Origin: a virus
Length of the DNA stretch: 36,894 nt
Virus record (IMG/VR): IMGVR_UViG_3300020205_000249
Location: 1 to 36,894 of that record
Direction: 5' to 3' (one strand)
The first letter of the stretch is position 1. Every line of letters starts with the position of its first letter. The translations under genes and the position numbers were made by a program. Shown piece after piece: positions 28,502-36,706 of the stretch. The notes beneath the pieces are model-generated. The model saw only the letters and a list, made by a program, of their open reading frames with translations, was not told the origin of the DNA and made no database searches.

Positions 28502-31500
28502 ATGGCTATACAAAAAGTTGTGGTTGTTGACGGAAACAACCTTATTGTTCGTATTGACCGCGGTGTCGCGGGTCGTAGCGTTACAGATGTTGAACCAGTT
28601 GAGATTAGTGGTTCGCTATATCTTGTTTTTACATTTTCTGATGGCACAACGGAAACAGTTGGTCCTGTAGGAACAGTTGCGTATGTTGGTCAATCACCAA
28701 TCGTTATTAACGCTTCCACAATTAGTTTAACCACAGTTCCAGTTAACTTAGGCGGCACAGGGCAAATTACTGCTAACGCAGGGTTTAATGCCCTTGCACC
28801 TACGCAAACTGGAAATTCGGGTAAATACCTAAAAACAGATGGTACAAATTCCGCATGGGATTTATTGGACATTTCCACTGCTGACATTACAGGCACGTTG
28901 CCAATCGTTAATGGTGGTACGGGACAGACAACTGCTAATACGGGTTTAAATGCTTTGTTGCCGGTGCAAACAGGGCAAGCAAATAAGTATCTGCAAACCG
29001 ATGGCACAAACACATCTTGGGATGCAATTAGTTTATCAACTGCGGATATTACTGGCGTACTGCCCGTTGTTAATGGTGGCACTGGCGTAACTACGTCAAC
29101 CGGAACTGGTAGTACCGTTTTGTCAACATCCCCGACTTTTATAACACCTATCTTAGGAACACCCACTTCGGCAACCCTTACAAACGCTACAGGATTGCCC
29201 GTAAGCACCGGAATTAGCGGATTAGGTACTGGCGTAGCAACTTTCCTTGCAACTCCTACAAGCGCAAATTTAGCCTCTGCCGTTACGGATGAAACTGGAA
29301 CTGGCGCATTGGTATTTGGTACAAGCCCTACGTTAACAACTCCCGTGATTGGTCAAATCAATGACGCAAACGGGAATGAAATTCTTGGCCTTGTTCCTGT
29401 TACCTCGGCAACTGATTACGTGGCTATTAAAAATGGCATTGGCGTTGGTGCGCCTTTGCACATTTACGCTGAAGGTTCAAGCGCAAATACTGGTTTACAC
29501 ATTCAGCCCAAAGGCACAGGGCTTGTAACTATTAGCGATGGTACGGACTTTAACAAAGGCATCCGTTTCCGTAGTTCAGGAAGTGCGGCAAGTGCCGTTA
29601 CCTTGTTGGATGCCGTTGCTACTGCGGGTCGTGTAGTTACATTGCCTGATGCAAACACTACATTGGTAGGTAGAGATACTACGGACACGTTAACAAATAA
29701 AACGCTGACAAGTCCCATAATGACTTCACCCGCATTGGGAACACCCGCTTCGGGAATAATGACCAATGTTACGGGAACAGCCGCAGGGTTAACTGCGGGT
29801 AACGTCACTACAAACGCCAACTTAACTGGCGCAGTTACATCCGTTGGTAATACCACCTCGCTTGGTAGTTTTACATCGGCTAATCTTGCCGCGGCTTTAA
29901 CCGATGAAACCGGCACAGGCGCGGCAGTGTTTGCTGATTCACCAACGCTTATTACACCGGCACTTGGCACGCCATCCGCTTTGGTTGGTACTAATATTAC
30001 GGGTACGGCTTTGGGTTTAACCGCGGGCAATGTTACGACAAATGCCAATTTAACTGGCATGGTCACATCGGTTGGCAACGCTACGACAGTTGTTACCAAT
30101 GCAAATTTGACAGGCGGTGTAACGTCTGTTGGTAATGCAACAACCGTTGTTACAAACGCCAATCTTACGGGCGACGTAACCTCTGTTGGCAATGCAACTA
30201 CGTTGGCTACTGTTGCCACGGCAGGAGTTACAGGGTCTAGCACAGCGATTCCCGTAGTAACAATTAACGCCAAAGGTTTGACTACAAGCATTACAACAGC
30301 CGCGGTTATTGCACCGGCAGGAACATTAACTGGCTCAACATTGGCGTCGGGCGTGACAGCATCGTCATTGACAAGCCTTGGCACGATTGCCAATTTGTCT
30401 GTAACTGCCGGCACGATTGCGACAACGCCATCAGCCGCTACGGACATTGCCAATAAGGATTACGTGGATACTGTGGCGCAAGGTCTTGACCCTAAAGCCT
30501 CATGCGTTGCCGCAACAACTATTGACATTATTTTGTCAGCCCCACAAACCATTGATGGTATTGCTTTAATTGCGGGCGACAGATGCTTGGTAAAAAATCA
30601 AACCGCACAGGCCGACAACGGCATTTATGTTGTAGCCGCAGGGTCTTGGACTCGCGCAACCGATATGAACACATGGTCAGAAGTATCGGGCGCGTTTACC
30701 TTTATTGAACAAGGCACGACACAAGCCGACACTGGTTGGGTTTGCACATCCAATGCGGGCGGCACGTTAGGCACTACGCCAATTACGTTTGTTCAGTTTG
30801 CGGGCGTTGGTTCTTACACCGCGGGTACTGGCCTAACTTTGACAGGCACGCAATTTAGCCTTACAACGCCCGTTACCGTGGCTTTGGGCGGTACTAATTC
30901 GACAAGCGCGGGCATAGGCTCATTTAACAACATCACCGGTTATACGGCCTCCGGTGCGACAGGCACAACGTCAACCAACTTGGTGTTTAGCACATCGCCC
31001 ACTTTAGTTACTCCTATTCTTGGCACTCCGCAATCGGCAACGCTAACCAACGCAACTGGCTTACCACTTACGACAGGCGTAACGGGTACATTGCCTATTT
31101 TAAATGGCGGCACAGGACAAACGACAGCGGCGGCGGCAATCACCGCATTGTCGGGTACGCAAACATCAGGCTATTACTTGCGCTCTGACGGTACAAATAC
31201 AGCACTTGCGGCAATTGTTGCGGGTGACGTACCAACGCTAAACCAAAACACTACAGGCACGGCGGCAAACATTACCGCGGCAAGCAACGCAACGCTAACT
31301 ACATTAAGTGCGTTAAGTTTGGCAGGGTCGCAAGTTACGGGCAACATCACAGGCAATGCCGGAAATGTTACGGGTACGGTTGCCATCGCAAACGGCGGCA
31401 CAGGCTTAACAACAACGCCCGCTAATGGCGCATTGGACATTGGTAACGGCACAGGCTTTACGCGCACAACATTAACTGCCGGTTCAGGCGTAAGCATTAC

Positions 31501-33799
31501 TAACGCATCGGGTGCAATTACGATTAACGCAACCGGCCTAGGCGGTACAGTAACTAGCGTTGCGGCAAGTGTTCCATCGTTCTTGTCTATTGCGGGTTCA
31601 CCCATCACAACTAGCGGCACATTGGCAATTAGTTTGTCGGGTACGGCATTGCCTACAACATCGGGCGGTACGGGGCTTACATCTTTTACCGCTAATGGCG
31701 TTGCGTATGCAAGTTCATCAAGTGCATTGGCTACTGGCTCTGCGCTTACTTTTGATGGGACAAGTTTAGGTATTGGGTCTGATGTTGGTGTTAGCCCTAC
31801 AAACGGATTGACTCGTTCTTGGGGGGACTCCAAAGTTTTTTCAAGAATGTTTTTTGATGCATCTTATTACATGGAAATAAGTGCAAGTGCGGCTACTCGT
31901 GCTATTAATTACACAGTTAATTCTGGAGATGCAACTGCTAAACACGTTTGGAATCTTGGGGATGCTGGCACTCCTTCAGGAGCAATGCTCCTAAACTCAA
32001 CAGGTTTGTCTATTGGTGGCACAAGCAATCCATCAGACGCAAGATTGTATTTGGAAAGCGCAAGCACCGCAGGAACTTTGTTAAATATTAGAAACACATC
32101 TACTGGTGGTTATTCTTGGAATATTGTTTCAGTTGGTTCAGCGGCAGTACTTGCACCAGTAGGCTCTTTGGCGTTTAGGGATAGCACCAATGGTGCGACT
32201 CGAATGGTCATTGACTCGTCAGGCAATTTGCTTGTTGGAAACACAGGAGGAACAGGCTACCGACTTAATGTTCTTGCGGCTTTTTCTTCAGGCATAGGCG
32301 GTGCTTACATTGAAGCGGGTGAATTTAACCAATCTGCTTTGATTGTTAATCACACCAATGCTTCTGTTGGAGTTCCATTATTTCAAGTTCAAAAAAGCGG
32401 AACTGCTGTAGTTTCAGTAGCAGCAAGTGGTACTTTTAATGTTCCAAATAATTTTGTTTCAAGTACAGGTTGGCAATCTAACGGAACATCATATACAACA
32501 GCAGCGGCAATATACAACGGCTTATATGGTGTTTCATCGGATGTGCTTGCTTTTGCAATAGCAGGAAGTCAAGCAATGACGCTAAATGCGTCTGCGAATT
32601 TGGGCATTGGCGAAACAAGTCCAGCGGCAAGACTTGATTTAAGAAGTTCAGCAACTGACTTTACTGGGGTGATACTTAACAACACAAGTACCAATGGCAA
32701 AAAATATAACCTTGTTTCTGCGGGTTCTAGCAGTTACTTTGATATTCCTGCAGGGGCTTTTGGTATTCGTGACATTACAGCAAGCGCAACTCGATTTGTT
32801 ATTGATACGTCAGGCAATGTAGGTATTGGCACTGCATCACCAACCGCAAAACTAGAGTTGTTTAGCAACGCAGACGCCAACTTTGGGATTAAAATTTATC
32901 AAAGTTCAGTATCGCTTGCAACTCAAAGATTTCCACAAGTTGAACTTTCTCATACTCCAATTGCTCAAGGTTACCAAAACAAAGTATTTCTTAGACAGCA
33001 AAATTCTATTATTTACGGTAATTATCCATCTTTTGCCATTATTACAAATGCCGCTAGTGCGGGTGAAGTTACAAGATTGTTTCTTGATGGATTTTCAGGC
33101 AATTTAGATTTAACAACAGGCGGTGCAGTCTTTACCACTAACAGAGGTTTGTATGACCAACAAACAAAGTTCTACCAAGACAGTGGTGGTGCTGGCGCTC
33201 AATACGAAACAACAAACCCGTCTGTAAATGCTCAGTATTATCCTCATGTTTTTAAAGGCACAAACAATGCGCCAACAACAGTGGAGTATGGAAGGTTTAA
33301 TCAGTTTGGTTTAGGTTTAGGTGGTGGCAATCCATCATCAGGAACAGGCATCACATTCCCCGCAACTCAATCAGCATCATCAAACGCTAATACGCTAGAT
33401 GACTATGAGCAAGGGACTTGGACACCTACGCTTTATGGTGCTAGTGGAACTATTGGTACTTATGCACAGGGTTATAACAATGGAACATACACAAAAATTG
33501 GAAACGTAGTCTATTGCTATGGCGCAGTTGGCATATCAAATATAGGTAGTTGGAGTGGTACAGTTCAGGTGGATTTGCCTATACCTCCAAATTCTTCAGC
33601 ACAACAAGGTACTGGTACGGTTCGTTCTCAAGAACATACATTTGATGGTGCGCTTGTATTTGAATGGTCAACTGCTGGTTCTGCCGCTAGATTTAATGTA
33701 ACAAAATCAGCAACTGGTCAAGTAAATTTGCAATTTAGCAATCTTACGGCGGCTTCAGGAAACTACTTATCATTCTCACTTGTTTATGTAACTGATTAA
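28502..33799 (+). CDS. Giant repeat-rich tail fibre
   Basis: This encodes 1765 residues. The first 60 residues are a beta adaptor (KVVVVDGNNLIVRID). Residues about 80-1080 are fibre repeats such as GTLPIVNGGTGQTTA, SPTFITPILGTPTSATLTNATGLP and VTSVGNATTVVTNANLTG. Residues 620-780 hold the inserted YVDTVAQGLDPKASCVAAT domain, common in fibres. The last 700 residues carry IGGT/LGIG-type shaft repeats (NVGIGTASPTAKLEL) and a C-terminal DYEQGTWTPTLYG head domain. No S74 autochaperone is seen. It recognises the host surface. Confidence 0.88.
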   Translation: MAIQKVVVVDGNNLIVRIDRGVAGRSVTDVEPVEISGSLYLVFTFSDGTTETVGPVGTVAYVGQSPIVINASTISLTTVPVNLGGTGQITANAGFNALAPTQTGNSGKYLKTDGTNSAWDLLDISTADITGTLPIVNGGTGQTTANTGLNALLPVQTGQANKYLQTDGTNTSWDAISLSTADITGVLPVVNGGTGVTTSTGTGSTVLSTSPTFITPILGTPTSATLTNATGLPVSTGISGLGTGVATFLATPTSANLASAVTDETGTGALVFGTSPTLTTPVIGQINDANGNEILGLVPVTSATDYVAIKNGIGVGAPLHIYAEGSSANTGLHIQPKGTGLVTISDGTDFNKGIRFRSSGSAASAVTLLDAVATAGRVVTLPDANTTLVGRDTTDTLTNKTLTSPIMTSPALGTPASGIMTNVTGTAAGLTAGNVTTNANLTGAVTSVGNTTSLGSFTSANLAAALTDETGTGAAVFADSPTLITPALGTPSALVGTNITGTALGLTAGNVTTNANLTGMVTSVGNATTVVTNANLTGGVTSVGNATTVVTNANLTGDVTSVGNATTLATVATAGVTGSSTAIPVVTINAKGLTTSITTAAVIAPAGTLTGSTLASGVTASSLTSLGTIANLSVTAGTIATTPSAATDIANKDYVDTVAQGLDPKASCVAATTIDIILSAPQTIDGIALIAGDRCLVKNQTAQADNGIYVVAAGSWTRATDMNTWSEVSGAFTFIEQGTTQADTGWVCTSNAGGTLGTTPITFVQFAGVGSYTAGTGLTLTGTQFSLTTPVTVALGGTNSTSAGIGSFNNITGYTASGATGTTSTNLVFSTSPTLVTPILGTPQSATLTNATGLPLTTGVTGTLPILNGGTGQTTAAAAITALSGTQTSGYYLRSDGTNTALAAIVAGDVPTLNQNTTGTAANITAASNATLTTLSALSLAGSQVTGNITGNAGNVTGTVAIANGGTGLTTTPANGALDIGNGTGFTRTTLTAGSGVSITNASGAITINATGLGGTVTSVAASVPSFLSIAGSPITTSGTLAISLSGTALPTTSGGTGLTSFTANGVAYASSSSALATGSALTFDGTSLGIGSDVGVSPTNGLTRSWGDSKVFSRMFFDASYYMEISASAATRAINYTVNSGDATAKHVWNLGDAGTPSGAMLLNSTGLSIGGTSNPSDARLYLESASTAGTLLNIRNTSTGGYSWNIVSVGSAAVLAPVGSLAFRDSTNGATRMVIDSSGNLLVGNTGGTGYRLNVLAAFSSGIGGAYIEAGEFNQSALIVNHTNASVGVPLFQVQKSGTAVVSVAASGTFNVPNNFVSSTGWQSNGTSYTTAAAIYNGLYGVSSDVLAFAIAGSQAMTLNASANLGIGETSPAARLDLRSSATDFTGVILNNTSTNGKKYNLVSAGSSSYFDIPAGAFGIRDITASATRFVIDTSGNVGIGTASPTAKLELFSNADANFGIKIYQSSVSLATQRFPQVELSHTPIAQGYQNKVFLRQQNSIIYGNYPSFAIITNAASAGEVTRLFLDGFSGNLDLTTGGAVFTTNRGLYDQQTKFYQDSGGAGAQYETTNPSVNAQYYPHVFKGTNNAPTTVEYGRFNQFGLGLGGGNPSSGTGITFPATQSASSNANTLDDYEQGTWTPTLYGASGTIGTYAQGYNNGTYTKIGNVVYCYGAVGISNIGSWSGTVQVDLPIPPNSSAQQGTGTVRSQEHTFDGALVFEWSTAGSAARFNVTKSATGQVNLQFSNLTAASGNYLSFSLVYVTD
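30062..30215 (+). repeat. 57-bp tandem coding repeats in tail fibre
   Basis: Units begin at 30062, 30119 and 30176 (third partial), each encoding 19 residues of the form VTSVGNATTVVTNANLTGx. Related copies occur near 29803 and 30028. Silent differences between units are frequent, so they are old duplications kept by selection on the protein. Confidence 0.8.
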
Positions 33800-33803
33800 T
33801 TTA

Positions 33804-33824
33804 TCTGCTTTGGATTAAAGCAGA
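33804..33824 (+). other. Hairpin after the tail-fibre gene
   Basis: TCTGCTTT (33804-33811) pairs perfectly with AAAGCAGA (33817-33824) around GGATT, starting five bases after the fibre stop. No T-tract follows, so it is more likely an mRNA 3' stabiliser than a terminator. Confidence 0.45.
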
Positions 33825-33852
33825 CGGACACTTAACTTAAAAGGAAACCAAA

Positions 33853-34113
33853 ATGTCTTTAACAAAACAAGCGGTCATTGACCAAATCACAGTAACAGAG
33901 AACGGCACAGTTCTTTTTCGTGAGGCTACACGCATCATGGAAAATGGTAATGAATTAAGTAAAACATACCATCGTACAACTTTAACACCCGCACAAGACC
34001 TGACAGGCGTTCCCGCTAATGTTGTTGCAATCTGCAATACAGTCTGGACTGCTGAAGTGATTGCGGCTTATCAAGCACAAGTATCGGCACAACAAACTAA
34101 CCAAGGAATCTAA
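33853..34113 (+). CDS. Small protein after tail fibre, unknown
   Basis: This encodes 86 residues: MSLTKQAVIDQITVTENGTVLFREATRIMENGNELSKTYHRTTLTPAQDLTGVPANVVAICNTVWTAEVIAAYQAQ. It has a beta-strand N-terminus and helical C-terminus. Similar small proteins commonly sit behind phage fibre genes, but no function is known to me. AAAAGGAAACC precedes ATG. Confidence 0.7.
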   Translation: MSLTKQAVIDQITVTENGTVLFREATRIMENGNELSKTYHRTTLTPAQDLTGVPANVVAICNTVWTAEVIAAYQAQVSAQQTNQGI

Positions 34114-34115
34114 TC

Positions 34116-34469
34116 ATGTCAGCAACTATCACTTGGGTCATCGAATGGATGCAATGCAAACCAACCGAAGGAACACTTACAGATGTAGTTGTTACTGCGG
34201 GATGGCGTTGCAATGGCGTACAGGTAGAAGGTTCTGGCGACACTGCCAAGACCTATAACGCAACCATTTATTCAACTTGCTCATTTCCATTGCCTGATGG
34301 CACATTTACGCCATACGCTGATTTGACGCAAGAACAAGTGTTAGGTTGGTGCTATGCCAATGGCGTTGACCAAGCGGCTACAGAAGCGGCTATTCAAGCC
34401 AACATTGACAACCAAATTAACCCGCCAATCGTGCAACCGCCTTTGCCGTGGGCGACTTCTTTGGCATAA
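34116..34469 (+). CDS. Conserved fibre-adjacent protein, unknown
   Basis: This encodes 117 residues: MSATITWVIEWMQCKPTEGTLTDVVVTAGWRCNGVQVEGSG, then YADLTQEQVLGWCYANGVDQAATEAAIQANIDNQINPP. The N-terminal beta domain and C-terminal short helices with a Pro-rich end form a recurrent pattern in aquatic phages. It could be a fibre or baseplate accessory. It starts two bases after the previous gene. Confidence 0.7.
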   Translation: MSATITWVIEWMQCKPTEGTLTDVVVTAGWRCNGVQVEGSGDTAKTYNATIYSTCSFPLPDGTFTPYADLTQEQVLGWCYANGVDQAATEAAIQANIDNQINPPIVQPPLPWATSLA

Positions 34470-34483
34470 TATTTATGGGTAAA

Positions 34484-34510
34484 CCGCCAACCCTAATGGC
34501 GGCATCTTTT
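34484..34510 (+). terminator. Terminator-like hairpin
   Basis: CCGCCA (34484-34489) pairs with TGGCGG (34497-34502) around ACCCTAA, followed by CATC and four T. It separates the fibre module from the lysis module. Confidence 0.6.
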
Positions 34511-34521
34511 AGGAAACAATA

Positions 34522-34680
34522 ATGCAAGACATTACACTAACTTTAAGCGTTGAAGAAACAAACGCAATTCTGCAAGTGTTAGGCGATTTGCCTACAAAAA
34601 CGGGGGCTTGGAACTTGGTCGTAAAGATTAAGGGGCAAGCCGAAGCCCAAATGAAAGCACCTGAAGATGCCATCCAATGA
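34522..34680 (+). CDS. Small conserved phage protein
   Basis: This encodes 52 residues: MQDITLTLSVEETNAILQVLGDLPTKTGAWNLVVKI, ending in an acidic tail. It is a common small helical phage protein (TxTVEExNxILxxLGxLPxxTG pattern) of unknown role. AGGAAACAATA precedes ATG. It overlaps the next start by 14 bp. Confidence 0.72.
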   Translation: MQDITLTLSVEETNAILQVLGDLPTKTGAWNLVVKIKGQAEAQMKAPEDAIQ

Positions 34681-34843
34681 TGTTGAATCTAGGTTAGATA
34701 GCCATGAAGCCGTTTGCACATTGCGTTATGAAATGCTTTGTGCGCGGCTTAAACGGCTTGAAGGTATTTTAATTAAAGCGTGTGGGGCTATGCTTGTCGG
34801 CATGGCGGGGGTGGTGTATTCATCGCTAGTGCATTTGAGATGA
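34667..34843 (+). CDS. Small single-TM protein, lysis-module accessory
   Basis: This encodes 58 residues: MPSNDVESRLDSHEAVCTLRYEMLCARLKRLEGIL, an amphipathic helix, then a transmembrane segment (GAMLVGMAGVVYSSLVHL). The pattern of a coil followed by a C-terminal TM recalls XhlA-like holin accessory proteins. The frame is open without other plausible reading. Start is inside the previous gene's end. Role as holin partner is an inference from the neighbours. Confidence 0.65.
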   Translation: MPSNDVESRLDSHEAVCTLRYEMLCARLKRLEGILIKACGAMLVGMAGVVYSSLVHLR

Positions 34844-34844
34844 A

Positions 34845-35132
34845 ATGCGTTGGTTGCTCCTGTTACTGCTGTTGGCACTGGTGGGAGCCGTAGCCAAAAA
34901 TGGCTGTCACGTGCGCGAGTTTTATGGCATAGGTTATACGATACACAATCCATCTGAACGGCATCAACAGATGATTGCGTGGTTAAAAAATAATGCGCCA
35001 CATTGCGGGTCTGCGGACTATGTAATTTTGTGGAACAATTTGGCAGGATGGGCGGGAACAGCGGATTCAGCGGAGACAAGGGCGTTAATCATTTACGGGT
35101 ATCAAGAGGCACTGAAGCGTGAAAAAAAATGA
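34845..35132 (+). CDS. Secreted/periplasmic small protein
   Basis: This encodes 95 residues. MRWLLLLLLLALVGAVAKN is a clear signal peptide with an AVA cleavage box. The mature part has two cysteines (C21 and C54) that could form a disulphide, plus EFYGIGYTIHNPSERHQQMIAWLKNN. It lacks a lipobox, so it is not an outer-membrane spanin lipoprotein. A periplasmic role in lysis or superinfection exclusion is possible. Confidence 0.72.
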   Translation: MRWLLLLLLLALVGAVAKNGCHVREFYGIGYTIHNPSERHQQMIAWLKNNAPHCGSADYVILWNNLAGWAGTADSAETRALIIYGYQEALKREKK

Positions 35133-35368
35133 TTATTCTAGACAAATGGTATCCCGTTGTTCAGCCAACCAAAACCAATATAAGAACACTGGCGTTAGAA
35201 CAAGCCGTTGAACGTGCGCAAGAGGAATACCGACAAACAATAAAAGCGCACAAGGTTTCATTGGCGCACCACGAAGTTGATGTGGAGTTATACAACAAAC
35301 GTGGCAGACAAAACACCATAGAACTTGAAATGTTTGGCAACCGTAATCGGTTTCAAATTTTTGTATGA
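35129..35368 (+). CDS. Small coiled-coil protein, unknown
   Basis: This encodes 79 residues starting MIILDKWYPVVQPTKTNIRTLALEQAVERAQEEY. It contains a helical Glu/Gln/Arg-rich segment (24-45). ATGA overlaps the upstream stop (35129-35132). No membrane segment, so no evidence for a holin. Function unknown. Confidence 0.6.
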   Translation: MIILDKWYPVVQPTKTNIRTLALEQAVERAQEEYRQTIKAHKVSLAHHEVDVELYNKRGRQNTIELEMFGNRNRFQIFV

Positions 35369-35386
35369 CATGGGGCGACAGATATT

Positions 35387-35722
35387 ATGCAAAACACCAA
35401 AGACAGATTGGTTTACACAGTCACAATTTGCGTAACGCTGACCCTGTGTTTTTCCGTGTTAGCCATGGTGGTCGCCTTTATGTTGGGGCTATGGGCAAAG
35501 GAAGTGGACAACGCGGAAATTTTCAAAATGATTTCACCAGCGTTCAGTACCCTAATTGGCGGGATGATTGGGTTCCTGAGTGGTATCAAACTAAACCAAG
35601 ACGACAACGATAAACCTAAGGAGAGCAAAAATGATGGGCTTAGATGCGATTTTGAATATCGGAACGAAATTAATCGACAAGTTGATTCCCGACCCCGAGG
35701 CGAAAGCGAAAGCGCAGTTTGA
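35387..35722 (+). CDS. Two-TM holin-like membrane protein
   Basis: This encodes 111 residues. TM1 is at about 9-35 (VYTVTICVTLTLCFSVLAMVVAFMLGL) and TM2 at 48-67 (ISPAFSTLIGGMIGFLSGIKL), followed by a charged tail. The 'PAF-TLIGG-IG--SGI' pattern is common in phage holins. The tail overlaps the next gene by 92 bp in another frame, so its last 31 residues are shared DNA. A frame at 35365-35613 is rejected as shadow. Whether this or the next gene is the main holin is unclear. Confidence 0.68.
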   Translation: MQNTKDRLVYTVTICVTLTLCFSVLAMVVAFMLGLWAKEVDNAEIFKMISPAFSTLIGGMIGFLSGIKLNQDDNDKPKESKNDGLRCDFEYRNEINRQVDSRPRGESESAV

Positions 35723-36038
35723 ACTAACAAAGATGGCTCAAGATGGTGAATTGGCTAAACTTGCCAATGAAACCAAACTGTATGAGATTGAGCAAGAAAA
35801 CGTCACCAGACGCACCGAAGCGGATATGGCTAGTGACAGTTGGTTGTCCAAAAATATACGCCCTATGACGCTTATATTCCTGTTGGTGGCCTATTCCGGT
35901 TTTGCTATCGCTTCAATATTTGATTTTGAAACACGCGGTGCGTATGTTGAACTGCTTGGGCAATGGGGAATGTTGGTCATGTCGTTTTACTTTGGCGGCA
36001 GAACGATGGAGAAAATTGCTGATAGGATAAAAAAATGA
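35631..36038 (+). CDS. Holin, 3-TM type (GTA-like)
   Basis: This encodes 135 residues (ATG 35631, with another ATG at 35634). AAGGAGAGCAAAA is the best ribosome site in the lysis block. The protein opens GLDAILNIGTKLIDKLIPDPEAKAKAQFELTKMAQ, has a charged helix (DGELAKLANETKLYEIEQENVTRR), then KNIRPMTLIFLLVAYSGFAIAS and GQWGMLVMSFYFGGRTMEKI. These match the 'holin of 3TMs' family (PF11351-like). It permeabilises the membrane so the endolysin can reach the wall. Confidence 0.85.
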   Translation: MMGLDAILNIGTKLIDKLIPDPEAKAKAQFELTKMAQDGELAKLANETKLYEIEQENVTRRTEADMASDSWLSKNIRPMTLIFLLVAYSGFAIASIFDFETRGAYVELLGQWGMLVMSFYFGGRTMEKIADRIKK

Positions 36039-36460
36039 CACCACATTTTACGCTTGCGGAATTAACGCATACCGATCACCGCGAACTGGAGAACATTCCA
36101 AATGAAACCGAACTGGCAAACATTCAAAGATTGGCTGAATTCCTTGAAAACCTCAAAACTTTACTTGGCGGTAAGCCGATTATGGTTAACAGTGCGTTTC
36201 GGTCGAAAGCCGTAAACGATGCCGTAGGCAGTAAAGACACAAGTCAACATAGGTTAGGGTGCGCGGCTGATATTCGCGTGCCTAGCATGACGCCTGACGC
36301 TGTGGTGCGTGCCATTATTGCGTCTGACCTTGCCTATGACCAAGTGATTCGTGAGTTTGATAGGTGGACACACGTTAGCATCCCCAATGAGCCATTACGT
36401 GCCCCGCGCAAACAAGCGTTAATTATTGACAAACAGGGAACTAGATTGTTTGTTGCTTAA
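36035..36460 (+). CDS. Endolysin, peptidase M15 (D-Ala-D-Ala carboxypeptidase-like)
   Basis: This encodes 141 residues. Zinc ligands are H72 and D79 in SQHRLGCAADI and H113 in WTHVS; NSAFRSKAVN (52-61) is the conserved substrate loop. M15 endolysins cut peptide bonds of peptidoglycan in Gram-negative hosts. No signal peptide, so it depends on the holin. The 3' end overlaps the minus-strand HNH gene by 42 bp; no bidirectional terminator separates them. Confidence 0.92.
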   Translation: MTPHFTLAELTHTDHRELENIPNETELANIQRLAEFLENLKTLLGGKPIMVNSAFRSKAVNDAVGSKDTSQHRLGCAADIRVPSMTPDAVVRAIIASDLAYDQVIREFDRWTHVSIPNEPLRAPRKQALIIDKQGTRLFVA

Positions 36461-36706
36461 TTCAAGCAATTCGTGTTCGCTGATGCCGTAATGCTTTTCA
36501 AAGCCTTTGTGCCCAAGCCCATGGACACCCGTGTTACCGCGATGATGTTCTGTGCATAGACCAATGACGGGGGCATTGTCTCGTTTACCACCAAATCTGC
36601 GTATGTGATGTATTTCGCATGGCGTTTGTCCAAGGTCAAGGTGTCGGCACAGGATGCACCCAAGTGATGCGACTTGCTCATAATGTTTCTTTGTAGTATT
36701 TTTCAT
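36419..36706 (-). CDS. Ref-like HNH nuclease
   Basis: This encodes 95 residues. HYEQVASLGCILCRHL (C17-x2-C20), PCEIHHIRRFGGKRDN (H33-H34), VIGLCTEHHRGNTGVHGLG and FEKHYG are the landmarks of the Ref/RecA-dependent HNH family (phage P1 Ref) and related HNH proteins. ATG 36706 is preferred over TTG 36709. The gene overlaps the nuclease stop upstream (36678-36706) and the convergent endolysin end. As last gene of the minus-strand early operon it likely aids recombination or damage. Confidence 0.82.
   Translation of the reverse strand: MKNTTKKHYEQVASLGCILCRHLDLGQTPCEIHHIRRFGGKRDNAPVIGLCTEHHRGNTGVHGLGHKGFEKHYGISEHELLELSNKQSSSLFVNN

Noticed and set aside
29503-30453. Long minus-strand open frame (316 codons) within the tail fibre gene, with others at 31174-31833 and 28690-29208
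   Set aside because: They are mirror images of Thr/Ala/Gly/Val-rich repeats; the antisense of such codons seldom gives stops. They are Val/Ala/Pro-rich, lack ribosome sites and lie wholly inside a clear fibre gene.
31980-31994. Near-perfect 15-bp palindrome AGGAGCAATGCTCCT in the fibre gene
   Set aside because: It lies in coding sequence with no regulatory context; chance at this length in 37 kb is plausible.
35365-35613. 82-codon frame overlapping the two-TM holin-like gene
   Set aside because: The other frame has two membrane helices with holin-like motifs; this one has no domain features and looks like its shadow, despite an ATGA-type start.
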